Positions 36,301-47,967 of a stretch of 64,000 nucleotides of DNA are shown in pieces. Source of the DNA: Antedon mediterranea (Eukaryota; Echinodermata; Crinoidea; Comatulida; Antedonidae); contig NC_092671.1 in NCBI RefSeq assembly GCF_964355755.1, positions 12,256,501 to 12,320,500 of the forward strand, read 5' to 3'. Made by a program: the position numbers and the translations under genes. The notes under the pieces were generated by a model. That model was not told the DNA's origin, did no database searches, and worked only from the letters and a program-made list of their open reading frames with translations. Numbering within the stretch: position 1 is the stretch's first letter; every line of letters starts with the position of its first letter.

Positions 36301-39300
36301 TATATAATAATAAATGTGAATATATTGAATTGAATATGTCTACAAATTATATTTTTATTATATCATTTACATTGGCTTCCATTTTTTTCTTTTATTTCAA
36401 GCTTTGATAGAACTTTCGATAGTAACAAATGGCAGAAAAGTTTATATTTACCGATTAAAATAAAAAATAAAAAAACAGCATAAAAAAACAAAAACATATT
36501 TATCTGCTTTAGCCTATAATTTTAAATATTGTTTATAAATGTAAATATTAAATATTGTTTATAAAGCATGATCATGTATCTTAGTAATGAAACTGATTAA
36601 TTATAATGCAGACCTATCGTAATATAATAGAAATCAAATATCGCTTTTGATATTCAGTCAGTCATCGTGGACATTATAACTTGTATTATTCTTCTGTGTA
36701 TTCTTTCATTGTGGAAATAATACACCTCATAATTCTCATATTATTATATATTATTGAATTCATCCAAATTATAGAATTCACAAAGGAAAGTCTAGTATCC
36801 GAAATGTCAGAGGTCATTCATTTCTTCTTCCTCTTTGGTAATAAGCATAATTCCATGTAACAATGCAATGTTGTTTATTAAACGGTACCTGGAAATGTGA
36901 GTCTTGCGTATGTAAAATATGATGTTTATAATTGTTTTGTAAAATGTATGATAATGATATGATGATTATGGCAAATGATAGGTGCTGCTTGACGATGAAA
37001 ATACAGATTTTCATGAAATGAAGGAGGATATTATAATACTGTATACATTGTATTGTATAGTATAATGCTCCATTTCTGTGTTGATTTACTTAGTAGGCCT
37101 GCATTTTTAACATTGGGCTGCAGTGGAATTCTACAACTTAGACCCGGTGGATCCTCATATTTCCCAATGTTAAATTGTATTTGAATACAGCTTACAGTGG
37201 TGTATCACTTTCCAATAGAACCTAATATCTTTTTATTTAAAACTAAATATATATTTAGTACCTAGACCTATTAATATTTACGATCATTTCAGTTTCATGA
37301 AAATTGTCTCTTCTTTCTTCGTCAGTATTCCTAGTTGAAGTTCCATCTTGCATTTATGTCAGAAGATTATGAATACTGTAAATGTAAACAAAATAAATAA
37401 TAGGGTTACACTTCTGTATCTTGTATTATAATTACTATACATTTTAGCATTGGGCTCCACGAGTGCATGTCAGATCCCTCTCTTTATATCTGGTAATGAG
37501 GATGTTTTTATGTATAGTAGGCCTAATTGTAAATGGGAATAACCTGCGACTTGCAGCCTACTGGACTGAATTGCGCGCAGGTCCCCTTCGTGTCGAGTGC
37601 TGCCACCAAACGGCGCCCGTTCGTTAATGTTAACTATGAATCCATGCACTTTTTTCTTAATTATTAGGATGGAACAACATTACTTGTGTTGGCTATTCAA
37701 GAAAATCAAACAGAAATGGCGAAGAAACTTTTAGAATTAGGGGCTGATATTAGCATTAGACATGAAGAGGTAACACACTATAATATTATACTATCGTTAT
37801 CGTCAGGCAATACAGAAGATGTTGTCGATATGTATATGTTCTTTTCTGTAAAATTAAGATTTATTACATTTGTAGATTACTGAAGGTGTTATCCAGTTCA
37901 AAACAGCCAAAGATTATGCAAGTGAAGAAGGATTGGTCGAGTTGTGTGAACTTCTACAAAACAAAGTTATACTCAATACTGTAAGAAGATTTACCTTATG
38001 CAGTATATTAAAACCCGTTTTATTATTATCCCATTTTGCTAGATTATTAAAGGGAATAATTAATATTAATAATATAGCATCTGTTCCCATGGCATGTTTG
38101 TCCGTTTGTTGGGAACACAATCAAAGACATTATTCTGTTATAACCATTTCTGAAACATGTGCGAATTGTTTCAGTTTGTTAAAGTAGTTATAAAGCACTG
38201 TGTATAGTTTTTTGGTTTTTTTTTTTTGTTTTTTTTCTTGCTTTTCTGCCTTCTTGGGATGTTTTCACCAGATTGCATATTATATTCCACAAGAAATTAA
38301 TTTTTCCCATAGAATATTCGAACAGCGGTTCAAGATGGAAACCAATTCTTAGTACAGAGTCTTCTAAAGCAAGGCGGAGATGTCAACGTAACGGTATGAT
38401 AATAACAAGAGTTAAGAATTGTCAGGATTCTTTTCTGACAATTTCTACTCCCAAGGACTTGTAATAAGACTTACTAATTGTTTATGTAGAGCGTCTTGTT
38501 TGTCTTGTGAACAGGATTGCCAGGATAGTGAAGGAATTCGCTTATAGATCCTTGGCAATTTGGCTAAATATATAAACAAAAAAAACAAAACAACGTTTGA
38601 TCTATTTATCTTTTCTTTTATATCGAAATACCCATTTTGAAGAATACTTTGACTTCAAAATGACACTTCTTTTATACTACTTGGTTCAAATGGGTTAATA
38701 ACAATAATAATTTTAACATTATAGACGGAAGATGGGTACTCATTGCTGATGGTAGCAATCAGGAATAAGGATCTTGATCTTTCATTATTGTTACTTCAGG
38801 AAAATGCAGATGTCGGCTACGTTTTAGAGGTAAGTTTTAGACTTTGTTTTATTTCACATACGTCACCAAATATACTGCAAGACAATTTGATATTAACACT
38901 GCGGATATTGGTCTTGGGAGTTTGCGTATTGGTACGTTACTATTTTGATCATGAAAACCGCTATTTCAACCAAGGAAAAAATGGAGTAATGATGATGATT
39001 TTGTTAGGATTAGGTCTGTATGTAACCATGTGTGTGTATGTCTGGTTTTAAGGTTTGGGAGCAGACGCAGACTCTTGAAGAATGGAATACAACACGTTAT
39101 ACAGCCAAAGATTATGCAATAGAACATCTACCTACAGTTGTAGATGTATTAGACGTCCGAATGGAAGAAGATAGGACTAAGGTAAAGGAAACTACTCTTG
39201 TCACTTTCAATAATGCTACATTACCCATGGAGTTATAAAATTTAATTTTATAACTCCATACATTACCACGATATTTTCACATTTACAGTGGTATCATAGA

Positions 39301-39768
39301 ACTCGGGTGACGTGTAACCAAAGCTGGTACCGTTGTTTTTTTTTAGAATGCCGATAACTTTTCTGTAGGCCTACTCCCGAACCAATTCTGTTCAGGGAGT
39401 TGTAAAATAATAATTTTACAACTCCGTGTTCTGTTTAACATACTTTTGCATTATTTGTTTCTGTTTTACCTACAGGGGCTGTCGGTACCGGACAACATGA
39501 ATAAAACTCCTTTTGATGATCTTATGCAGGTAATTATTATCTTTATCATCTTCATCAATATTAATTATTGTTTTTTTACATCTCTCAATCGCATCATCAT
39601 CAGCATCAACAACATTCATATACCATCACTAATGCTGTGTCCACTGTATAAATATAATCGTTTGAAAACTATTTCCAACCGTTGTCCAAATTATATAAAT
39701 TTAATTTTCTCTTTCAGTTTAAAAAGAAGCATGTTCGGCAGAAATCTCACGTATGCTTAATAATCTAA
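33382..39768 (+). CDS. Small ankyrin-repeat protein with C-terminal CaaX box
   Basis: Ten coding exons, all GT-AG: 33382-33407, 34276-34339, 35366-35449, 37668-37769, 37876-37980, 38313-38393, 38725-38829, 39053-39181, 39476-39529, 39718-39768; 266 residues. From exon 2 on every junction is phase 0. Residues 1-30 are basic. Residues 31-58 (EIWNAVMSGDLETVERLVNE) and 59-92 (DGTTLLVLAIQENQTEMAKK) are ankyrin repeats, and 93-127 include FKTAKDYA. Residues 128-154, 155-189 and 190-232 repeat the same plan, again with TAKDYA. The tail 251-266 is FKKKHVRQKSHVCLII: a polybasic stretch and a CLII CaaX box, so the protein is probably prenylated and membrane-bound. A noncoding first exon probably ends at 33281. 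I do not recognise a named orthologue. An X-box upstream hints at a ciliary role (inference). Confidence 0.8.
34847..35220. mobile_element. Foldback element with about 85-bp inverted arms
   Basis: The left arm (34847-34935) contains CCATATGTGGTTTACATTGT and ATATTTTGGAACT; the right arm (35131-35220) contains AGTTCCAAAATATTA and ACAATGTAAACCACATATGG. Core of about 195 bp, intron 2 of the ankyrin gene, no coding capacity. Confidence 0.75.
36050..36095. repeat. Hairpin with CATGGAGG arms
   Basis: ATCATGGAGGAAAA is mirrored by TTTTTCCTCCATGGTA. Similar CATGGAGG/CCTCCATG hairpins occur at about 2174 and 3085. Intron 3 of the ankyrin gene, which otherwise (35450-37667) shows no recognisable feature. 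Confidence 0.5.
39227..39425. repeat. Pair of related hairpins (GGAGTTRTAAAAT stems)
   Basis: ATGGAGTTATAAAA at 39227 is mirrored to 39259 by TTTTATAACTCCAT. GGAGTTGTAAAAT at 39396 is mirrored to 39425 by ATTTTACAACTCC. The two stems share one consensus and bracket about 135 bp in intron 8 of the ankyrin gene, ending about 50 bp before exon 9. Confidence 0.7.
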
Positions 39769-39804
39769 ATGGATAAGAAATAAAGGAAAATTACCAAGAT
39801 TCAT

Positions 39805-40505
39805 TAGTAGGCCAATGGTACTGGATCCTTCAGTAGTAAAGACGGGGAGACGGATGGTAGGCCAATGATACTGGATCCTTCAGCAGTAAAAGACGGGGGA
39901 GGGTGATGGTAGGCCAATAATACTGGATCCTTCAACAGTAAAGACGTGGGAGAGGGATCGATTGTAAGCCAATGATCTGGATCCTTCAGCAGTAAAGACG
40001 GAGGAGAGGGATGGTAGGCCTATGATAATTGATCCTTCGGTAAAGATGGGGAGGGGGTTGGTAGGCCTATAATAATGGATCCTTCAGCAGTAAAGACGGG
40101 AGGGGGATTAGGCCTATGATAATGGATCCTTCGGTAAAGACGGGGGAGGGGGATGGTAGGCCTATGATAATGGATCCTTCGGTAAAGACTGGGGAGGGAG
40201 ATGGTAGGCCTATGATAATGGATCCTTCGGTAAAGATTGGGGAGGGAGATGGTAGGCCTATGATAATTTATCCTTTGGTAAAGACTGGGGAGGGGGATGG
40301 TAGGCCTATAATAATGGATCCTTCGGTAAAGACGGGGGAGGGGAATGGTAGGCCTATGATAATGGATCCTTCGGTAAAGTATGGTGGATGGGGATGGTAG
40401 GCCTATGATAATAGATCCTTCGGTAAAGACTGGTGAGGGGGAGGGGGATGATAGGCCTATGATAATGGATCCATCGGTAAAGATCACGGGGGAGGGGGTT
40501 GGTAA
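39805..40505. repeat. 48-bp G-rich minisatellite
   Basis: About 14 copies of a unit near GGTAGGCCTATGATAATGGA-TCCTTCGGTAAAGACGGGGG-AGGGGGAT. The 5' copies are older and read GGCCAATGATACTGGATCC with CAGCAGTAAAGAC; later copies are homogeneous. The period is a multiple of three, so open frames on both strands (MDPSVKTGEGDGRP and its antisense) are artefacts. It starts just after the ankyrin gene stop codon. Confidence 0.9.
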
Positions 40506-41428
40506 TATGCATGCATTTTTTGTAGAAAACTGTAGATATTGTAAATACTGTGCATTATTTAAAATAAGAAATAAGGTCGATAATAATAACGCTCTGCACG
40601 ATTTGATAGGCCTAATCGTGATTGTATGCAAAATTAAAGTGTTCTCTGCAATGTAAGTAAAATGTATATATGCTAGCTTATTCCCTCTCAAAAAAAACTT
40701 TGTTGGAACAAAGTTGTTTCTTTAAGCTTATAATTTCCTTCGTAATCTTTAATATACGGGTAGTTTTAATCACTATAGGTATAGGTATTTTGATACAGAG
40801 GACAAACTGTTTTCCATCATATAAAATGGTGTCAAAAATGTCTCAATAAATGTAGTTTGGTTTTTAAATTGATTAATGAATGTATTTTATTTTTTGGCCA
40901 GGATAACGACGTCAATGATTATAATGACGTCAATGATTATAAAGATAATACTAATTAGGTTTATTAGTGATATAACGACATTATATTATTAGTGCTGATG
41001 CTACATTAGTGGTGGTGATGACCATCGTATGGTGGTGACAGTTTTAAAAATAATCTTGTCCAGTCAAGTCAATTTGAAACTGCGTATTTTCATTTCAAAT
41101 GTTGATGATGTTACTGCACAAAAAAAAAACACTTTTCTGAAGATAAAGAAATCTATAATAGCGCCACCTATTACCGTAATGTTGACAGTTGACTTTTTTA
41201 CGTCTGATGCCAAGCCTCCTGTTATTTTAGTAACTGAGCCAACACAACTCAACTAATCATCAGCAGCTACTGTCATCCTCTGAACAGGACAAGATCTTGA
41301 CACGGTTCGTTGTTAAGGAGGTAAATTTGCTTTGTTAAATTCAATAAATGGTTATTTGATATACTATTTTGTTTTTAGTTTTTATTCATTTAGTGTTGTG
41401 GTAGGCTACAGGAGACGGGGTATACCAC
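40506..41428. other. Gene-poor stretch downstream of the ankyrin gene
   Basis: No gene recognised. A short direct repeat GACGTCAATGATTATAA occurs at 40909 and 40926. AATAAA at 41343-41348 is a possible poly(A) signal. Confidence 0.4.
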
Positions 41429-42307
41429 TGTTATGCGCGATTTGAACGATTTGCGCAATTTGAAATTGCGCAAAAAAAATCCTTGCGCAATTTGAATTGA
41501 AACATGTGTTTCAAATTGCGCAAGCAACGTATTAAATTGCGCAAGTAATCTGCAAATTGCGCAAGGTTTTTCGACAGATTGTGAAATCATGCACACCCAT
41601 ATTTTTATAGTAATTTCTAAGAATGATTCAAAATTAAAGATAAATATCGCATTTCCTTATTTTAGTAGTGCAAATATTGTTATAAGTTAGCATACCGTCG
41701 AAGAACCGACGAAGGAAAACGAAGCGGTGGTGTTACACCAGGCGGGCGCGGCGCGGGCGGCCGGCTATACTCTCTAGCCTAGCTAGGGTCTGGACTACTT
41801 ATACTGACTAGGTTACATGGCCTAGCTTAAACTTATATTAAAAACTTAATTTTTACATTTATTTTGATTTATTTCAAGTTACAGTGATAATATTATTTAA
41901 TTGTAATAATAAATGTTATGTATTTATTATACACATGTTATCTTCGCATTTATTATGTTTTATTTTGAGTTATTTAGTTTCCAATAAATTATTATAATAC
42001 CGATTGTCTGGTAGAATTTTGTTGCGCAATTTGAAAATTTACAGTTCGTTTTCAAATTGCGCAAAGGTGTCATATTGCGCAAGAACTATCTTGCGCAATT
42101 TACAAATTGTGCAGCGCAATTTAAAATTGCGCAAAGATTTTCTTGCGCAATTTGAAATTGCGCAAGTTGATTGCGCAATTTGAAATTGCGCAAAAAAATC
42201 CTTGCGCAATTTTAAATTGCGCAAGAATTCTTTGCGCAATTTCAAATTGCGCAAGGATTTTTTTGCGCAATTTCAAATTGCGCAAATCGTTCAAATCGCG
42301 CATAACA
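41429..42307. mobile_element. Foldback element built of TTGCGCAA palindromes
   Basis: Both ends read TGTTATGCGCGATTTGAACG inward and stay nearly identical for about 65 bp. The left arm (to about 41585) holds 6 TTGCGCAA words and the right arm (42020-42307) about 15, most paired as TTGCGCAATTTGAAATTGCG-CAA hairpins. The core has a GC-rich patch (41695-41775, GGCGGGCGCGGCGCGGGCGG) and a CCTAGC tract. Short CCAC words flank both ends but a target-site duplication is uncertain. No transposase frame; open frames seen here are built from the repeat. Confidence 0.8.
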
Positions 42308-44318
42308 CCACCACTGCACCAGCATCTAGTCTCAAGATGCTGCATAATAGTACTCAACCCCTGCAGCACAACCACTTTTAAATGTGTGCCTCCTTCCTAC
42401 TGTTAAAACATGAGCATTTAAACAAATTTGGCTGCTATTTTTCTTTCTAAACTTAGTACAGTAGTTCAGAAATTAACAGCTAATAGAAAATATGTTTCGC
42501 CGATGTGTTATCGGTATTGCCATCATCATTTGCCAAAAGTAGGTTAGTCTTAATGATAATTATACCGATAAATTACATGAAATGTTTTGTGGTGTAATAT
42601 TTCTCATTTGTAGTTTAACTTTCAGATTATCTCTTTAAATATTATAATTTATCATCTTTCCAGGTCAACTGAAATGTTTTTCTAACTTTAAAATAATATT
42701 TAGATTTAAAGCTTATTTTATACTCAATTAAATTGAGATGACATGGATTTTGCCTAATAAATAGGTGTTCATGCTTTTCATCAAATGTTCAACCAATTAG
42801 CATGAAAAGATTGTGTGGTTTGTGTCTCCTTGTCTTTCTGTTTTCAAAATTATTTTTGTTTAAAAAGACAATAAATGACATTATGATTATACTCTTGTAA
42901 TATGCATGCAAAATAAAATTTTAATTTCCATAAAATTATACAGAATTTAAACACAGCTGAGTGGATATGACATTTTGATAATAGAGCCTGGGATATATAA
43001 TCCTACTGTATAGTTGACAATATACCAGCATATTCATAAACAGACGGTTGACATCTATTTATTGACAGTAATGAAAAAGCTGTCATGTGAACTCTAATAA
43101 GATTTTAATACAAAATAGTAAACTTAAAGTATATTATGCTCAAATTTAAATTGGCATTCTGAGTAGTGGATCCAACTTAGATTGTGAAATATGGTGAGCT
43201 TAAAAATAAGTATTATTATTGTCTATTTTGTGCCTAGCTTACCTGGATAAACTGACACGAAATATGTATATGTATGATACGAAAAATAAAAGTTTCTGTG
43301 AAATTTGTCACATAGCCGTCTAGGTGCAGCATACCAATACAATCATACAACAACCATTAAAGGTTATTTCATATGCAGATTAGGTTACATCAAATATACA
43401 AATATAAAAAAAGATATTAAATCTTAATTTAAAAAATAATGGAGAAGCTGATTGATAATACAAGTAAGTAATACATCTTTGTATGAAATTAGGTTGAAAA
43501 TGCTTTTAGTATTATGGATATTAATGGTAATGATTGATATACTAATCTACAACATTCACATTCACGTTGATGATGTTTGATGCAAAATAGTCTTTGTGTT
43601 AGCACAGTCAGCAGAGCGATTCCGCATAATTACATTGAAGTGCGCAGTACAAACGAACTAAGAAAGCTAATAGAATTACTACACATACAGCAATAAGTAT
43701 TACAACTGACTCATTGATTTTCGTTCTCTGTGCTCTTTCACTAAATCGCACCTTTGCTTTACTGTATCGTAGTGTTGTAAGGAATGTGACGCTAAATGAT
43801 ATGCATTATAAGTAGCTTCTCACAATCAATATTATTTAAGTACTAGTCTGTTTTTATAATGTTTGCCAAGAACATTGTAATACAATTTTTATTTTATCAA
43901 GTGTTTATCTTATGATACCGTTGCTCATTAGGAATCAATTATGTGGTTTTTTTTCGACAGTATTTCTCTCTTGCTGTGTTTTGTCTTTGCTTTTTGCTTT
44001 ATCATGTATTAGTTTTGTTCTCTCTTTACTGTTACTAAAACTTTATGAAATAATTAACTAATACACATTATTGCGATGAAATAAAAAATAGTCCGCAAAA
44101 TAAAAGTTATAAGTACAGGTTTTAAGTAATTGACATAGAGAGCCAGAGATCCAATACCCAAGACAAAAATGTTTGGGCATTGATACTGTACAACAACTGT
44201 CATTTCTGCTATAGAAGGGAGAATTAATGCAGAATTATTCATTGATTATATGTGTTTAGAGTTCATATTCAAAGCATTAGTAGGGTAATCATTACAAAGG
44301 CGAGAAATTAGTAATACT

Positions 44319-44495
44319 ATATATATATATATATATATATATATCAGGCCTAGCGTCAGTAGATAAAGATGACTCAGTCCCTATCATCATTTGTTTCATT
44401 TTAGCATCATGTTATAATATATCAGGCTAGCTTTAGTAGATAAAGATGACTCAGTCACCATCATCGTTCAGTTCATATTGGCATGATGTTGATGA
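44319..44495. repeat. (TA)n followed by a 78-bp direct duplication
   Basis: After a TA run, ATATCAGGCCTAGC plus GTAGATAAAGATGACTCAGT at 44341 recurs at 44419 (ATATCAGGCTAGC, same AGATAAAGATGACTCAGTC), each followed by a CATCAT-type tail. Confidence 0.75.
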
Positions 44496-45440
44496 TTAAA
44501 TTGAATGCTTACAGTGTGGTGGTAGCTATGCTTTTGGCTAGCATCTATATTGATCTTATAATGGAGCTACAAATTACTCAATGATGCAGAAAAGACATTT
44601 ATTGTATGTAGTGGTAGAGTTGAATGATACTGGATGCTTTCACTATTTGCAAAAACCTACCTGAGAACTAGTTATGTTATTTTTTTTCATAGTAAGTATA
44701 CAGGGACGTTGCGACATGTTTTCAAATACTTCTTTCTCAACACAGATTTTATGGAACCTGGGCTCAGACACTGACCAACCAACCCAATTTGCATAGGTCA
44801 TACTGTAGGTCATACTGTAGCTCATTGAAAATCGAAAAGCTAACTATTAACTTAAAAGGAAAAGAAAAACTATAAAGGAAAGACAAACATATAATTTAAA
44901 ATGTGTGTGTTACTATATTTCAGTTTTCTCTAATGATAAACTTATTCAATATTCAGTTTTACTGTAACATATACAGTATAAACCTCATGGTTTTATACTT
45001 GAAACCGACTTGAAAGCTTAAAATGTCCTATGTCAATTTTTGATAAAGAATAATTTTAAGAATAAATATTTCATAAAATGTGTCACTTTCATGTAGAATT
45101 ATTTCTTTAGAATTGTTCTGTAATGCTAACGATATCGTTTAATCAAGTATTACGTCAAAATGAAATTCTATAAGGACACATAAATTATAATCTAGCTATG
45201 ACAGTGTATGTATACATTATAACAATGCAAAGTGAAAACCACTTAGCCTGAAGTTAATTGAAATATGAAAAGAAACAGAAGTTCAATAGCCAACAAATCA
45301 CAAAAATTAAAACATTTTAAAGGTTTTTGGTTGTATTGTTAATTGGGGTTCTACTGAATTTCTCTTCTATTCCTCAGACAATTTTACTTTCAAATTAAAA
45401 AAAAAATGTATGTATATTCTGTATATAATGATAACTAGCA

Positions 45441-45597
45441 CTGATGAAGGGTTAGTGTTACCCGAAAGCTCTGCTAATTTTTATGGCATTTTAACTTTAT
45501 CGTTTATATTTAGCTTGTTGCTTATTTTATTTGTATCTCCATTGAGATCCAGCTACTGATACCCACAGCATTGTCATTTTTTTTCCAGTAATTTGCC
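45441..45597 (+). repeat. Dispersed repeat with hammerhead-like head
   Basis: It starts CTGATGAAGGGTTAGTGTTA-CCCGAAAGCTC, then shares about 140 bp with 29713-29853 (TTGTATCTCCATTGAGATCC and following). The head has the hammerhead-core words CTGATGA and GAAA around a GGGT/ACCC stem. Confidence 0.65.
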
Positions 45598-47844
45598 CTT
45601 GGATTTATATAATGATATGATATGATATCATTGATAATGGGAATCGTATAACAGTAGCACAGATACATAGGAGCAAAAGTAAAACATATTATATCTCACT
45701 ATTCATGAAAATTCAGTTCACCATGAATGTAATTTACATAATTGCTTTGGAAACTGAATAATTGTTGTACTGTACATCTATATGCACAAGCAGCTGTATT
45801 TGCTTAGATACAGATATAAATCTAACATTTTAAAAACAGTCTTTGTATTTTACAATATTATTATTTTTTCACCATGTGTTGATGATTATTAGACACCAAT
45901 CTATTCAATCAAATTTTAAAATATGAAATATAAAAATTGCGGTAATGCTGAGGTGAGAAATTAACTGTATAATAATAAAACTAAATCATTGGAATATGAT
46001 CAAATAGATTGTTGAATTGTTAATATGTGTTTTGAATCCTTGGCGTTACCTCTGTACAGATTCAAAAGTGATCATTTTCATTCGTTCGTGTGGCAGTTCC
46101 TAATTGTCAGCAAATTGTTTGGTTCGTCTTGATTATAAACGATAATTCATCATTCTCAATCATGACTTTTATCATTCAAATGGTTTATTAGGTTAACTAC
46201 GCTAGTAAGAAATGCATTGGCACTTTATTACGAGTATCTTTGTAATATTGATTTTTAGATTTTTCTATACGCATTGGGTGTAATTTTACTGGGCAAAGGT
46301 AGGTGAGGACAACAACCTTTTAAGTATATCTCATATTTTTGCTATTCAGTGTTACTAGACTATCCTATAGTACTGTTTACTGTCCACAATTGATAACAAA
46401 ATATATATTTTATGTATGTTTTTTGTAATTTAACAGTGATATACAGTACTGGTAATTAATTATTTTTTAAATGAATGTTGAATGATTGATGCGATATTTG
46501 TGAATTTATATCATACCTAAATACACAAAATATGTCTTACTCAACTGGCGTCTATTTATTCTTGATGTCTACTTCAGAATTCTTCTACCTGACTATCATC
46601 AAGAAACCATCAATTATTTTCTGCTTTCCAGAATATCTTTGATTATTTGTCATTATTAAAAATCAGCCAAGCATAAGTTGACCAATATGTATTTTGTTTA
46701 GGATGGCCAGCTTTAATTAAGATATTTACTCATGTTTAGGTATACCACTGTTCTTTAAGCAGCTGGGTATGGCCTCCGTAAATAGGTATTGTATATATGA
46801 TTTCTAATTTGTTTAATAATATTAGGGACCTTTGGATTATGACGAATGACGATCGATGACCATACAGTAACTACAGCATATTGGGACGTGTGTCCTCTCT
46901 TCCCTCTCTGATTCTCGACACAGGTTAGATGGTTTCTAGGTCCAGGCGCCCTAGGTTGGGTCATTTCAATTTTGAACATTTGAAGAAGAAACCTTGTTTT
47001 TTTTTGTGGGTGCTAGTATTTTTTCAATCATACAGTTCAAGATTGGAACACCCAAACTTGCTGCCAAGAACCTACACCACTACAAGCTGTGTCAACCAAA
47101 TTTCATCTGTTACAGTAATTAACAATACAGAAAATGTGATGATTATTTGTACGTTGACAAATTGATGTTGTTCATTATCATATTCCAGTGGCCAATTGTA
47201 TATAATTATAATTGTGTTTCAATCACTGTAGATTACGAAAAACAACCGATTTATGATAACTATTTCACATACATCAGCGTTGTTATGGTTTTGTAGTGGT
47301 TAGCAAAGTAGTTTATGTTGTAATTGAGATCACAAGTGTGATATCAGATTACTGTCGTTTAATTAAGTCTAGGTTATGGTTATATCTATGAGGTTTATCT
47401 TATACAAAGGCAATATCAGACCTCACAATTCTCCTGATAATCATGTGAGATTACCAATATTCCTGAGTGATCTTCCGTCTCCTAAAGGTGCAATTTCTCC
47501 AGATTTTTTTGGATATACAAAAATATCAAATCAAATTCAGGAATTTACCATTTGGACTTTAATTTAATGGCCCTTTATGGTTAACTAAAAGAGAAAAATT
47601 TATTTGCAAAGCATTTTTCTCAATGCAATTTCGTGTATGCAATGCTTGAAAAGTTCCTGGCATAATTATCATTTTTTATACTAAATAGATGCCGAAAGAG
47701 AGAAAATTTTTCAATACTTCTTTTTGGATACATTTTTATAAAATCATTATGACCTCGTTTTAAATCATTATAAAGTCTCCTGATATTTATATTTTGGGCA
47801 AAATATAATATAATCATATTCAAAATATATATGCTTGATGCAAA

Positions 47845-47967
47845 AGTGTGATGACGTGCCCAAATATGGTTGTGATATACCCAAACACAGTAGTGATATG
47901 ACATTAAAATGTCCATATATTAGCATACAGTATCACATTTTTTTGTCACATACAGACAGCTAGAGCT
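47845..47967. mobile_element. MITE, CTACACTATC family, copy 6 (degenerate)
   Basis: Interior GCCCAAATATGG, GTGATATG, TGTCCATATATTAGCATA and TTTTTTTGTCACATA match the family in order; termini are degraded. Confidence 0.6.

Noticed and set aside
39451-39760. Alternative donor CAC|GTATGC at 39751 that would extend the ankyrin gene
   Set aside because: The stop follows within 18 bases and yields a good CaaX terminus, and no in-frame downstream exon is evident in the minisatellite region.
40020-40691. 223-codon minus-strand frame and plus-strand MDPSVKTGEGDGRP repeats
   Set aside because: Products of the 48-bp minisatellite, whose period is a multiple of three; no splice or start context supports translation.
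42039-42406. Overlapping frames such as RNLKLRK repeats on both strands
   Set aside because: Translation of TTGCGCAATTT palindromes in the foldback element, not a protein.
46755-47165. Open frames on both strands around 46.9 kb
   Set aside because: No similarity, no matching splice structure; possibly noncoding first exon sequence but nothing supports it.
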